Counted from the stretch's first letter, positions 52,490-62,011 are shown. The stretch is DNA of 64,000 nucleotides from Kalaharituber pfeilii (GCA_015179045.1 WHUZ01000118.1:62001-126000), one strand, 5' to 3'. Numbers and translations are program-made. The notes: generated by a model not told the origin, from the letters alone.

Positions 52490-52860
52490 CGCACGGGACA
52501 ACATATCTCAACCATCAGAATAGAATTTTGTATGCATCTTGTAGAAAGATCAAATGATGGACTATTCTTCATATTCTGCACCTTAGCTTCTTCAGAAATG
52601 TTCTTGTGAAGGGATCTATAATTCCATGAAATTCACATTATGTTGGTATAGGCTTGGCAATTATTTTTCACTGCATTGTCACTAGTATTGAATTCCACTT
52701 ATCACATTTGAATTAAAATTGATAAAAACAGTAGGACACTTGAATATTATTATTTTACCTTATTCAAAGATGTGAGAAGCACGCCAAGAAAACTTCTGAG
52801 CCAGTGGTGGAGTTATCTACAAAATTCATATTCTGACGGAAAATTGTATGTGAAAGTAGT
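52490..52860 (+). mobile_element. Partial copy of the inverted-repeat DNA element
   Basis: From ACAACATATCTCAACCATCA (52499) to about 52855 it parallels 6200-6570 (shared TATTGAATTCCACTTATCAC at ~52690 and 6390). The terminal repeat itself is missing on the left and the right part is absent, so it is a fragment. Confidence 0.75.
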
Positions 52861-53013
52861 AGTATAGGGCAACACAAGAGAGCGATAGCACCTAGCCACG
52901 ACATGACGAATGGCACATGTGCGAACTTGTAAGCATAGATATTTAATAGGAAATGGTAGAAGGTATTGTGTGAGTATTATATTACACGTACACTGTCACG
53001 AAGTTCTTCCAAC

Positions 53014-53017
<4 letters not shown>

Positions 53018-53053
<36 letters not shown>

Positions 53054-53100
53054 ATATTATTATCATTACTCACATGCCGGCCACTGGGCTATGGCGAGAT
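53018..53100 (-). mobile_element. Tail-A fragment (minus)
   Basis: A run of ~31 T (53018-53049) is followed by the reverse complement of Tail A (ATTACTCACATGCCGGCCAC, then TGGGCTATGGCGAG). On the element strand the outer stem is CTCGC with GTGAG, which keeps pairing through a G-U. The 5' end is not resolved. Confidence 0.75.
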
Positions 53101-53146
53101 AACTGCTTGGATAGATGGTGGTGGAGCAGCGAATGGGATATATAGT

Positions 53147-53440
53147 ATATACAAACCCAGAGGAAGGACAAAGATGGGGCGCATGTCACCTGGCAGTCCT
53201 GGGAGGACCTAGAGGAGAAAGGGTGGAAGCAAGAAGGTGTGGAGGGCGACCCGGTCGAGTACTGGTTTGCCTGCCTCGATCTGGGGTAGCCGGGGACGGA
53301 GAGCACTGAGTGCTCAAGATGTGCATGTAGATTCCGTAGTTAGGTGTTCCAAACCTGGCCCGGGTATATGGGTCCCTGCCATAGGCTGATAGCCTGTATG
53401 CGGGGTTACGTGAATAAAAAAAAAAAAAAAAAAATAAAAA
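53147..53440 (+). mobile_element. LINE 3' fragment ending in Tail B variant 2, second copy
   Basis: It is homologous to 36824-37113: the ORF end VTWQSWEDLEEKGWKQ, GDPVEYWFACLDLG and TAG (~53290). Then come a short 3' UTR, GGGTCCCTGCCATAGGCTGA, AGCCTGTATGCGGGGTTACG and ~20 A. The starts of homology in the two copies are close (CCCAGAGGAAGG), which suggests a preferred truncation point or a short non-autonomous unit. Confidence 0.75.
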
Positions 53441-53863
53441 TAAAAACTCATGAGCATGCAATATACGAAAATAAGTTTGGAAGGCTTTATGAGCTACGCC
53501 AAGGCGTTAGTATGCTAGTCAATTGCCTTTTGTCCTGGTACTAGCAGAAAATCACTCTGTACGTACCACCTTCAGATTACGCGGAGGCAGATCTGTGACA
53601 CTGGATTGTGGGCCGGATCACCCATGCTACCTAATATCTATCCACACGACTTCACCATGGCTGCAGGTGACCAAATGCAGACCGAAAGTGGACCAAGCAC
53701 AATAATACACACAATGGGTTCTTGATCAGCCTCTGTTGCATCCTCCCCAGCCCTACCCACCTGCTTTTCTTTGTGTTTGCTTCCCCAATCCTACTCATAC
53801 ACATCCCGTCTGTACTTCTTACCTCCGATGCGTAGAGTCTGTGGTATCTGACTAGTCCTTCCT

Positions 53864-54039
53864 TGTTAGAGATCTACAGTAATGTCGGAGTGTCGGAGGT
53901 GTCGGATATCAGAGAGGTCCGTGATAAAGGGTGGTAAGGGCCCGAGAGCAACCTCATGCTCTATGTATATAGGTGTATTACTTTGGCTACTCTCTCTACG
54001 AAGTAATAACAATCATCTCTTTCTACCCAAAGCTCAACA
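53864..54039 (+). repeat. TRIM 5' LTR
   Basis: 176 bp, beginning TGTTAGAGATCTACAG and ending AGCTCAACA. It contains three GTCGGA/GTGTCGG repeats near the start and a TATATA (~53965) that may serve the promoter. It is nearly identical to the 3' copy. Confidence 0.95.
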
Positions 54040-54062
54040 GGTTATGAGCCCGGATAGTGCCA
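54040..54062 (+). promoter_or_regulatory. TRIM primer-binding site (half-tRNA type)
   Basis: GGTTATGAGCCCGGATAGTG directly follows the 5' LTR. GGTTATGAGCCC is the reverse complement of GGGCTCATAACC, the anticodon arm of eukaryotic initiator methionine tRNA. Priming from within the tRNA rather than its 3' end is known from copia-type elements. The match is from memory of tRNA-iMet, not from a search. Confidence 0.75.
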
Positions 54063-54518
54063 TATAGCCAAGCCGCATTCAAGTCGCATTACCATTACAG
54101 TCGCAGTCGTCGTCGCACTCAGAATTCACCTGTCTATGTTTCCACTTCAGTGAAGTGATGATGTGTCTGCACATGCTCTAGTTGAGCGAAGCAGTGTGCT
54201 CTAGTTGAGCCTGTCTACTCGGGTCGGGTAGTACATACGTCCCACTTCTGTGAAGTGATGAGACTGTTCTAGTTGAACAAGTCGCCTACTTGGGTCAAGT
54301 AGTAAGTCCCACCTCAGTGAGGTGATGAGTCCACTCTAGTTGAGTGGAGCTGTTTGTCTTTCTGTCTGTCTTGTCTGTCTTGTCTGTCTTGTCTGTGTTG
54401 AACACTCTTTTTCCCTACCACGATGCGTTTTTGTCCCACAGGGTTTTCGCACTGGAAAGGTTTTTATCGAGGTCAACAGTTCTGTATTACGTCTTGTGTT
54501 TGGCTAGAGCATTTCGGT
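54063..54518 (+). repeat. TRIM interior with ~75-bp tandem repeats
   Basis: Three imperfect units carry CACTTCAGTGAAGTGATGA, CACTTCTGTGAAGTGATGAG and CACCTCAGTGAGGTGATGAG (54145, 54243, 54310). Each is followed by CTCTAGTTGAG or close variants, and the first two by CTACTYGGGTCRRGTAGTA. Each motif is itself a small inverted repeat. A TGTCTGTCT microsatellite follows at 54354-54396. No ORF of note. Confidence 0.8.
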
Positions 54519-54528
54519 TGAGGGGGTG
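54519..54528 (+). promoter_or_regulatory. TRIM polypurine tract
   Basis: TGAGGGGGTG lies directly before the 3' LTR, where plus-strand DNA synthesis starts in LTR retroelements. It is interrupted by pyrimidines only at its edges. Confidence 0.75.
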
Positions 54529-54704
54529 TGTTAGAGATCTACAGTAATGTCGGAGTGTCGGAGGTGTCGGATATCAGAGAAATCCGTGATAAAGGGTGGT
54601 AAGGGCCCGAGAGCAACCTCATGCTCTATGTATATAGGTGTATTACTTTGGCTACTCTCTCTACGAAGTAATAACAATCATCTCTTTCTACCCAAAGCTC
54701 AACA
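54529..54704 (+). repeat. TRIM 3' LTR
   Basis: 176 bp, nearly identical to the 5' LTR, so the insertion is young relative to most elements here. It is followed by TTCCT, the second copy of the target duplication. Confidence 0.95.
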
Positions 54705-54985
54705 TTCCTGCCCCCTCCAGCCAAACAACCACTGAACTAGTTACCTTTCCCTCCCTCCTCTCTTGCTTCAACAGCCACCAAGCCCCAGCAATCTTTGTGC
54801 CCAATTCATTATCCACCTCCATCCACACCCAGATTTTCTCCAGTCTCTTGGATGCTACTATTGCATGAACTACTATTGCTGAACTGGCAGGTCGTTGTTT
54901 TAGCTTCTTTGGTAGAAGAGGCTTGCTCCTCGCAGTGGATATGGCCCTGGCGGTGGTGCTTCTGTTGGCATGAGTAGGTCGGTCT

Positions 54986-55430
54986 CTCTTCTTAACGCTG
55001 GGTGGAGTGAGAGGGGCTGCCCTCATTTTCGGGGAGTTGTGGAGGTTTGGGCCGCTGCTTCTGCATATCACGGTTGCTCGGTATTCATATTGTGCATCGG
55101 TGGTGTAGACTATAGTACTTTTTGTGAACAATACTTGTAAAGAGTTGGATATTCTTAAGGTGCGGATTTGCCAGACGATATTCGCCCTCAAAATCTACTC
55201 TTTCTGCCTTCACTATCTCGCACGAAAGATTGTGCATTGCATTAAACCACAAGCTGGTGATGTCTTTTGAAGTTGGGCTGCCCATTCCTTAGCGAAGACG
55301 AGCATGTGACGGTAGTGATTTGACTGGTGGTACTGTTGTGGTGACGACGGCTTGTTATTATTTAATGTCCCCGATGGTGCCTGGCTATCGCACATTTTCC
55401 GGGACTATACGCAGTACAAGACTTTACATA
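54986..55430. other. Spacer between TRIM host relic and LINE3
   Basis: The minus-strand frame that contains the ORF1 relic stays open to 55191, but the part beyond 54985 has no recognisable motif. 55440-55500 is A-rich on the plus strand (T-rich on the LINE3 strand). No feature can be supported. Confidence 0.45.
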
Positions 55431-57982
55431 GGAAACGGGGTTGCCCCCTCTAGGAAAGAAAAACAAAAAACCAAAAGCAAAGAAAGAAAGAAGAAAATGA
55501 GTTCCACCAGCAATCCTCCCATCGCCTCCTTCCACCCTCCTACCCTTGGCCCCGCTTCCCAAAGTTAGCAGGCCGAATCCGCTCTGCTACCCTCATGCAG
55601 AAATTCTGCGTCCTAGACCACTCCTCCTTCCCGAACCAGACATCAAAACCTGTGGGTACCACCCGCCCATTCCTGCGCGTCCCATAGAGGCCCTCCTCTA
55701 GCCTCTCCCTCTTGAGCTTCCGGCATTTCCGCATGATATGGTCTCTCATTGCCGGCTTGTCTTTCCCACAGAGAGGGCACGCTACCCTCTTGCGAGATAT
55801 CTCCATGAACGCTCTCACTCCCTTGTTGGTCCAGTGCCGCAGCCCTAGACCCCACGCCTTTGCCCCCAAGTCCTTCGCAAACTCCGCTCCATCTCGTGCC
55901 CTAACTTCTGCGACCGTAAGTTGGCCGGGGACCCCCTGCATCCTCCACCCCGGTTCTACTACTGCCCTCTTGGCCTCTTTGTCTGCTCTCTCGTCCCCAG
56001 CAATCCCCAGATGTGCCGGAACCCAGATTATATATCCCTCTATGCCTTTATCCGCCAGCTCGCTGCTCATCCTGAGGAGTTCGTGCTCTAATCTTGAGCG
56101 TGCTTTGCACTGTCCGTCCAACGCTGTCCGTACCACATACTGTGAGTCTGTCAGGATGTACATCTTCCCTTTTCCAAGGCCCCTATCAGCTCGCAAGAGC
56201 GCCACCCGGCATGCCTCCAGAACCGCAGCTAGCTCGGCTACGTCGTTGTCATATGTGTCCGGTAATGCTACCCTGTATGCCTCATATCTGTTTGACTCTT
56301 GCTCACCCACACCCCCATATGCTCCCAGTGTCGGCCTGCGGACCCTAACTGCTGCTGCCCCTACCCCAGCCTCTGAGCGGCTCCCATCCGTATACCACAC
56401 CTGTGCCCCACTCCAAACCTGCTCTTCTTCCCACACTGCCACTGCAGCAATCCACCGTTCACATTCCTCCTCCTTTGGTCGCCTCTGCTCTGTCTCCATA
56501 CTTCCCAAGATTATTCCCTTTCTCCACGGCTCCCACTCCCGAGCTACGTGTAACTCGATTCTGGTGCCTAGCTCTTCCCCCACCGCCTCCTGTATCAGCT
56601 TATCAACTAGACTTCCTTTCCCTATCCTACTCCGGTTTATATGACCTGGGACTGTTGCTATCCTAATGGCTGCTCTCCTCCGAAGCTTATCAATGTATGC
56701 GTCCGTTGGTATGACGCCCAGTGCCCCTACTGCTACCTTGAACGAGACGCTCGTAGGTAACTGCAGTAGTTCCCTAACCATTCGTGTGTGCTCTTTTCTC
56801 AGTGTTTCCCGATCCTTTGTAGACTTGTATATCTCCGCTCCATAGGTAAGTGTTGGAAGTAGTATTATGTTAATCAGCTTAACTATAACATCTATTCCTA
56901 GACGTCTCTCTCTTATGGTTTGTGCCATCTGCCACGTCCGTCCCCATGCTTTCTTGACCCTTATACTTACTGTATCTTGGTAATTCCCCTTTATTGTATT
57001 CGGTGTCTTAACTCCGAGCCTCTCATATTCTCGCTTCTGATCACCGTCCTTCTTGTCTCCTCCGTATGCAACGGTATGCCGCTTTTCCTTTGGTAACACC
57101 AGCCCCCAGGTATCCTCGAACTCCTTAAGCGTATCTTCTATGAGCCCAAGAAAGTTATCCCACTGTTTGCCAGGTAATAGGCCCGTAATACCTATAAACC
57201 CATCATCCATATAGGCATCTGTGTCAACCTCTATATTGTGTTTGTTCTTGATTCTCCAGTCGACTACTCGCTTTTGTTGCTCTGATAGATGTCCCATCCC
57301 TGCCTTCCTCTTAGACCCACCGGAGGACCCCTGCTTAGCCATATAATCCCAGATCCTCTTCTCTAGACTCCGCCTCGCCATTCGCAGTGCCACATCCATT
57401 ACTAGGCACCAAATAAGAGGCGACGCTGGCCCTCCTTGTGGTAGCCCATTGACTATTACTGGCCTTCCCTCTCCTCCCGGCCCATCCCACTGAATCCAGG
57501 CAGTCCGTTCCGTTGCCCTATCAATCACTGCATCTGCCCATTCCGCCAACTCCGGATGTGCCATTAAAGCGTGTAGAACCTGTGCCCCTGACGTTCCCGA
57601 GAAGGCCGACTTGACGTCAAAGTAGATACCGAGCCTAGCGTGAGTATTGGAATGACACTCAGTCTTCTTAACACACGTACTCCTCCTTATAAACATGCGT
57701 TCATAGTCTGCATGCTTGATCAGCAGATCCACCGCTCCCTGTCCTGTGCGCGCTCCCAGTGTATGCTCAAACCAGCGCACTTTCGCTTTCATACCTTCAA
57801 CTAGGCCCATCTCATATAGCTTCTCTAAAATGCCCATAACACCAACTGGTCGCCAGCTGGACAGGTCCCCAGCTGCTTTTCGCCCTGGCCTCATGATCAT
57901 CTTGATTCTTATATCCCTTCTTCCATCCCAGCTTTCATGCGCTTCCCACTTCTTCCTAAACACCTCTCCTAATAGCCGTTCC

Positions 57983-58322
57983 TCTGCCTCTGGCCCTAGA
58001 CAAGAAGACAACGGGCATAAGATGGCTGCGGAGGAAGCAGACACTAGAGGAGGAAGGGAAGAAGGCAAGCTCCGTCGTTATATACACAAAGACAAGGGTG
58101 GAGACTGGGAAAGTCAGACTCGGGGGGAAGTGGCTGAGATCGGAGAAGTACGAGCCAAACAGGAAAAGGGAATAGATAGGCTCGGACCCCGATCCAAACA
58201 CCTGTACTTAGTTTCTTTTCCTTAGTTAGTTATTCTTTATATATATACCTCGCCATAGCCCACAGGGCGGCATGCGAGTAATGAAATAAAAAAAAAAAAA
58301 AAAAAAAATCTGCCTCTGGCCC
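57983..58322 (+). mobile_element. Nested non-autonomous LINE derivative with 14-bp target duplication
   Basis: TCTGCCTCTGGCCC at 57983-57996 and 58309-58322 flanks a 312-nt plus-strand insert in LINE3 ORF2. The insert holds a piece of an ORF1 RNA-binding region (SSVVIYTKTRVETGKVRLGG around 58068-58130, then KWLRSEKYEPNRKRE and a stop). It ends in ~70 nt, Tail A (CTCGCCATAGCCCACAGGGC, then GCGAGTAATGAAATA) and ~21 A. It lacks ORF2, like 49940-50316. Confidence 0.95.
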
Positions 58323-59818
58323 AGCTGCTTTCACCACTTTTGCTAGCGCTCGCTTATTCCAACCGTCGATTCCTGCTGCCGCTTTGCCGCTGAGCTTTCT
58401 CCATACCTTCTTCCATATCTCCCTCCAGTTCTGTGACTCCCTATTTGTCCCCTGGTCATATTCTCTGCCAGAGCTTGCCTATACGTCACCTCCCCTGCTC
58501 CCAGAACCTCCCTATTGCATGACGGGAAATTTGCCTGTACAATTCCCTCTATGACCTCCTCCGGAGCCAGTCCTGGTGGTCCTGGGACCAAGCCAATACA
58601 CCTCTTCCGTTTCTTCCCTGAGACCCGCCTCCATGTCTCCCAAACCTTGTCCATTTCTCCCAATTCACCCTCTTCTAGCAGAACATCTTCTTTGCCCAAT
58701 AGTTCATCCAGATACGTATCTCTAGCTCTCCTTACTTTCCTTCGAAAGTCCTTCCGGAGTCTCCGCAGTATTTGTTCCTGCCTCTCCGCTTCATTGCCAG
58801 TAGCTCTAACACGTGCCCTATCCACCCGCCGAGTCTGTTGATGTAGCTCCCCACACTGTCGCTCTAGCTCATCATTCCACCACTCACATTGTCCCTTTCT
58901 TGCCTCCTGCCTCTTGCCAAATACTCTAGTTCCTAGGACTTCCTCAATCTCTTTGATCCCTACGCTCCCCCCTAATGGTTGCACCAATATCTTCCGCATT
59001 CCAGCAATTGCACCGCGAAGACCTGTTCCGGCTCCGGCTACGGCCTCGGCCACGACCCCAGCCTCAGCATCTCTCTGACTTGGAGGTCCCTTATCTGTCC
59101 TCTTACGTCTCCTTGTTCCGCCCTCCCCTGTTACGGCTGGACCTCCAAAGGGTGCCGATAACCCCACTACCAGCATCGCATGGTCCGAACCGATCCACCA
59201 CTTCTGTACCTTGCCCAGAGGTCGAGTACCCGCAATCATATCAATGGCCGAGTAACTGGCCTTGTGCTGTACCTTCTCCCGCCTCGTAACTGGATCGCCT
59301 CTGTTCACTGCCGCTCTAAGTCCTATTGCATCCATCCATCCTGTAATGCTCTTAATAAGATCTTTATCGTCCCAGGCCCGTGGAGAGAGTCTCCCTGCCA
59401 AGTACTTGTGTTGAACATTCATGTCCCCTGCAACCATAACTTGCTGTCCTCGATCCTTCGCTTCCTGACATAGTTTCACCAGTCCCTCCATCCACCTGTT
59501 TTGCGTTTCTCTGCTCTGCCGTGGATGTCGATACAGCCCAATTACTCGCCATTCCGCAATATCTAAAACAACCACATCGTCGATTCCTGCCCCCCGCTCA
59601 ACTATGCCCCGTGTCTCATATATCCACTTCGAGACCCAGATCGCTGTTTGTCCTTGCCTATAACCCACCGCCTGCTCACTCTCACCTGCTCCGAAATTCC
59701 TTGGCACCTCGCTGATTATTCTCAGCTCAGCTTCTCCCCATGGCGCCATGGCTTCTGCATACTCCCAAACTTTTCTCACATTAAGTACCCTAACTACCAC
59801 GCCCCAGGGGGTACCTCG

Positions 59819-59880
59819 AGTACCCCCTCCCCCCCTCTCCCCCCTCTCCCCCCTCTCCCCCCTCTCCCCCCCTAACCGAT
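59819..59880 (-). repeat. 9-bp minisatellite encoding Gly-Glu-Arg repeats in LINE3 ORF2
   Basis: On the minus strand repeated GGGGAGAGG units encode GERGERGERGERGGGG just after the ORF2 start (residues ~12-27), before the endonuclease core. The number of units is likely to vary between copies of the element. Confidence 0.85.
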
Positions 59881-59898
59881 ATTTATCGGCTTCGGGAA

Positions 59899-60864
59899 TC
59901 ATAACCTGATGGGTCGCCCCCCGCGTCCCACGCGCGTGAAGCCCTCATTGTCGACCTGACAGTACGCTGCATAATGCCCTGGTCGCCCGCACCGGAAGCA
60001 GCACCCAGCCTGTGCATGGCCAGGCCATCCCTGGATCCGGGGGTTTGTTCTCATCTGTCCCTGCCGAGGGCAGTTCCTTGCTATGTGCCCCTGGCCCTGA
60101 CATTTATAGCAGAAGGTCTTTTCTCGAACCTGCTGGCTTCCCATGGCTGGTCTCACCGGCTTGAACCTCATCCCCCCGCAGATATATCCCATGGCGTGGT
60201 TCTTCCCACATTTTGAGCATCCTTCAGATATGCCGGCGCGCTCCCTGGCAAAACGTTTCCAGTCTTGCGCTTCACTCTGGCCCTGCTCACTCCGGTATCT
60301 CTCTCGCCTGTAGATCCTATCATTAACAATTATTCCCCCCACTGCCATCTCTGCTGCATCTCTCTCGTTAGAGAACTCAAGGACCACCGGCCTCTGCCCT
60401 CTTCCCTTTCCCATGGTACGTACTGGCCTATGCGACCACGCGATATCAGGGTAAGCGCTCCTCAGACGCTCATCCAGAACTGCAACACTCTCAACACCTG
60501 TCCTATCCACCCTATGCAATATGAGCCTCCAGACCGGTTTCTCCACAAAGATCGCTGTCCAGGTGATAGTTGTACGCTTAAGTCTCGCCACCAGCTCTTC
60601 CGCTGCTGTCTCCTTATCCTCTACCACCTCTGGGAGGCGCAGCAGAATATATCTCTCCTTGGGGTCAACTGCGGACTGCTCCACTGCCCTAACGTCATAT
60701 TGCGCGCCTCCGCCTACTCTCGCAAGCTCGTCCTTGACCCTCTTAGCGGCCGCTGCCTTGTTCTTCTGCCACTCGGCTGGCGGGAGGTTATCCAGCTGCC
60801 GTCTGACTGTAATGACCACATCATTCTTGCCTACTGCCTCCTTCGGTTGCCATTGGACTGGCAT
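59899..60864 (-). CDS. LINE3 ORF1 protein (gag-like, zinc knuckles)
   Basis: This 321-residue open frame has an N-terminal half with the RNA-binding arrangement of Tad-type ORF1 (VWRLILHRVDRTG, then RPVVLEFSNERDAAEMAVGG and GIIVNDRIYRRERY). It then has three cysteine-rich motifs: CSKCGKNHAMGYIC (~60225-60185), CYKCQGQGHIARNC (~60110-60070) and CFRCGRPGHYAAYC (~60000-59960). The last two are classic CX2CX4HX4C knuckles. Such proteins package element RNA. The ATG at 60864 is the first in frame; a frame open to 61091 upstream may be the original N terminus. The stop TGA overlaps the ORF2 ATG. Confidence 0.9.
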   Translation of the reverse strand: MPVQWQPKEAVGKNDVVITVRRQLDNLPPAEWQKNKAAAAKRVKDELARVGGGAQYDVRAVEQSAVDPKERYILLRLPEVVEDKETAAEELVARLKRTTITWTAIFVEKPVWRLILHRVDRTGVESVAVLDERLRSAYPDIAWSHRPVRTMGKGRGQRPVVLEFSNERDAAEMAVGGIIVNDRIYRRERYRSEQGQSEAQDWKRFARERAGISEGCSKCGKNHAMGYICGGMRFKPVRPAMGSQQVREKTFCYKCQGQGHIARNCPRQGQMRTNPRIQGWPGHAQAGCCFRCGRPGHYAAYCQVDNEGFTRVGRGGRPIRL

Positions 60865-60881
60865 GGGCCGGTGCCTGTTCC

Positions 60882-61091
60882 CTACCCCAATCCTTGGCCC
60901 TGTTGGAATATCGGTAATGGCCGCCGCCCCCGCCCCTCTGCTTCTGCTTCTGCCTGGTTCGCGGGTCCTTCTCCTCGCTGTGCCTCCGTCTGTGCCTGTG
61001 CCTGTGCCTGTGCCCCGGAACCTCTCCGGACAGGCAGATTCTGCCTGCCGCTCCCGGACCTCATCAGACGATAAACTTTACGCCATGACAC
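60882..61091 (-). pseudogene. Possible N-terminal part of LINE3 ORF1 in another frame
   Basis: The frame 61091-60882 reads a basic start, then the repeats QAQAQAQTEAQ (from a GGCACA hexamer repeat at ~60985-61020) and a further AEAEAEGRGRR. It ends in a stop 18 nt before the ORF1 ATG. It may be the true N terminus separated by a frameshift, possibly caused by repeat slippage, or untranslated leader. Confidence 0.4.
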
Positions 61092-61274
61092 TGTGACACA
61101 GGTACCAACATTGTGGGGTAGGTATGATCAGGTGTTGGTACAGGCATATGGCAAGACAAGTTTTAAAGTGGACTAGTGACGTAAGTGTGTACCGTGCCCA
61201 CTGGCTACCAAATGTCGGCCCATGCTGTGATTGAATGCATGATTACTCAATTAAGTAAAAAATGAAAAATGGAA

Positions 61275-61342
61275 AAATAGATCTGATTTTTTTTTTTTTT
61301 TTTTTTTTTTTTATATCATTAATCGCTTTCAAATAGATCTGA
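61275..61342 (-). mobile_element. 44-nt Tail-A micro-insertion with 12-bp target duplication
   Basis: AAATAGATCTGA at 61275-61286 and 61331-61342 flanks a T-run of ~26 and ATATCATTAATCGCTTTC. On the element strand that is only about GCGATTAATGATAT plus poly(A), i.e. the last ~15 nt of Tail A. It is the shortest insertion in the window and still has a perfect duplication. Confidence 0.93.
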
Positions 61343-62011
61343 ATTAATGAGCAGATGAAGAAACAAAAATGAAATTTTGGGTTTCCTGTAGTACCTCACC
61401 CTGTCATATTACTTGCTCATCAGTTCCGGTCACTGCTGGTAGGCTTCGTCTTGCGCTGTCTCATGCTCGTAGGATGTTACATTTGGAGTACACTACTCCA
61501 GATGCACAAGAGCTTATTCATTTGCAGTGCAGAGCATTTTGAGGGTGTGCAATTGAGGTGCAGGTGTATGTAGTAAAAGGTTCACGATATCCTGCAAAGC
61601 CTGACAATTTTGAAACTGCTGGATGAGCTACGTTGCTTTACAGGTTTGAATTCTTCGCTAGAAAGATTGGCATGACATTGCTCTGTTTAAATAATTTTGT
61701 TCCGCATACAAGCTACAATCCTATCGCAGAGACAAAAAAAAATAGGTTACCTCACTACAATATGTGAAGCTGAGAATCCGGCTGGCGCCGTTTGGCCATG
61801 AGTCAATATTCAATGATCACAATCCGGCAGCTCGAGACATTGACGCTGTAGGTTCGGTTGATGTAGTTAATAGTCATCTAGGATGAATTAAAGTGATTGG
61901 AATTGGTGTCTGCAATTCAAACAATGGTCCAAGCTTGTTGTGACATGGAAGCGTGTATTGGTACAGTAAGTAATACTACTCATTACCAGCATTTGTTGCT
62001 GTATGGTGGAG
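61343..62011. other. Spacer without recognised gene
   Basis: Low coding potential. Just upstream of this stretch, 61098-61141 contains an inverted repeat (GGTACCAACA and TGTTGGTACA-like arms). Nothing else is supported. Confidence 0.5.

Larger units (their letters stand above)
53864..54704 (+). mobile_element. Complete TRIM retroelement with 5-bp target duplication
   Basis: Two 176-bp LTRs (53864-54039 and 54529-54704) start TGTTAG and end CAACA. They differ at about two adjacent positions (GAGAGGTCC against GAGAAATCC). TTCCT flanks the element at 53859-53863 and 54705-54709. The 489-bp interior encodes no protein, so the element depends on enzymes of a relative. The strand is inferred from primer site and polypurine tract placement. 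Confidence 0.95.
53540..54985 (-). pseudogene. LINE ORF1 relic (minus) interrupted by the TRIM
   Basis: Right of the TRIM (54985-54705) the minus strand reads KIWVWMEVDNELGTKI, AWWLLKQERREGKVTSS and VVVWLEGAG. Left of it (53863 downward) the same protein continues as RTSQIPQTLRIGGKKYRRDV. Together they follow the pattern of Tad-type ORF1 RNA-binding domains, matching 50005-50120 (VVVYLEAATG, VRLGGKW). The coding sequence is therefore split by the 53864-54704 insertion. The upstream and downstream parts are decayed. Confidence 0.75.
55540..59902 (-). pseudogene. LINE3 ORF2: endonuclease, reverse transcriptase, RNase H
   Basis: ORF2 starts at the ATG at 59902, overlapping the ORF1 stop as ATGA. 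Endonuclease: VAGDMNVQHKYLAG (~59435-59395) and GSDHAMLVVGL (~59195-59165). After a single frameshift near 58455 come the fingers AAAGIDGWNKRAL (~58375). After the nested insertion the frame 57996-55540 has WRPVGVMGILEKLYEMG, FDVKSAFSGTSG (~57625), LPQGGPASPLIWC (~57440), catalytic YMDD (~57210), RNase H YTDGSR (~56390), LTDSQYVV (~56150) and PAHLGIAGDERADKEAK (~56020-55970), and the zinc motif CPLCGKDKPAMRDHIMRKC (~55785-55725). Residues 842-frame N-terminal to position 57997 derive from the insertion, not the LINE. Apart from the frameshift and insertion all catalytic residues are present. Confidence 0.93.
55430..61091 (-). mobile_element. LINE3, nearly full-length Tad-type LINE
   Basis: Reading leftward: a short possible ORF1 leader, ORF1 with CCHC knuckles (60864-59899), ORF2 with endonuclease, reverse transcriptase, RNase H and zinc motif (59902-55540), then a T-rich 3' region. 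It does not end in Tail A or B and I see no poly(A), so either the 3' end is lost or this family uses another terminus. Visible damage is one frameshift near 58455 and the nested insertion 57997-58308. Both ends are approximate. Confidence 0.85.

Noticed and set aside
55712..56644. 310-codon plus-strand ORF
   Set aside because: Antisense to the RNase H part of LINE3 ORF2, whose motifs are clear on the minus strand.
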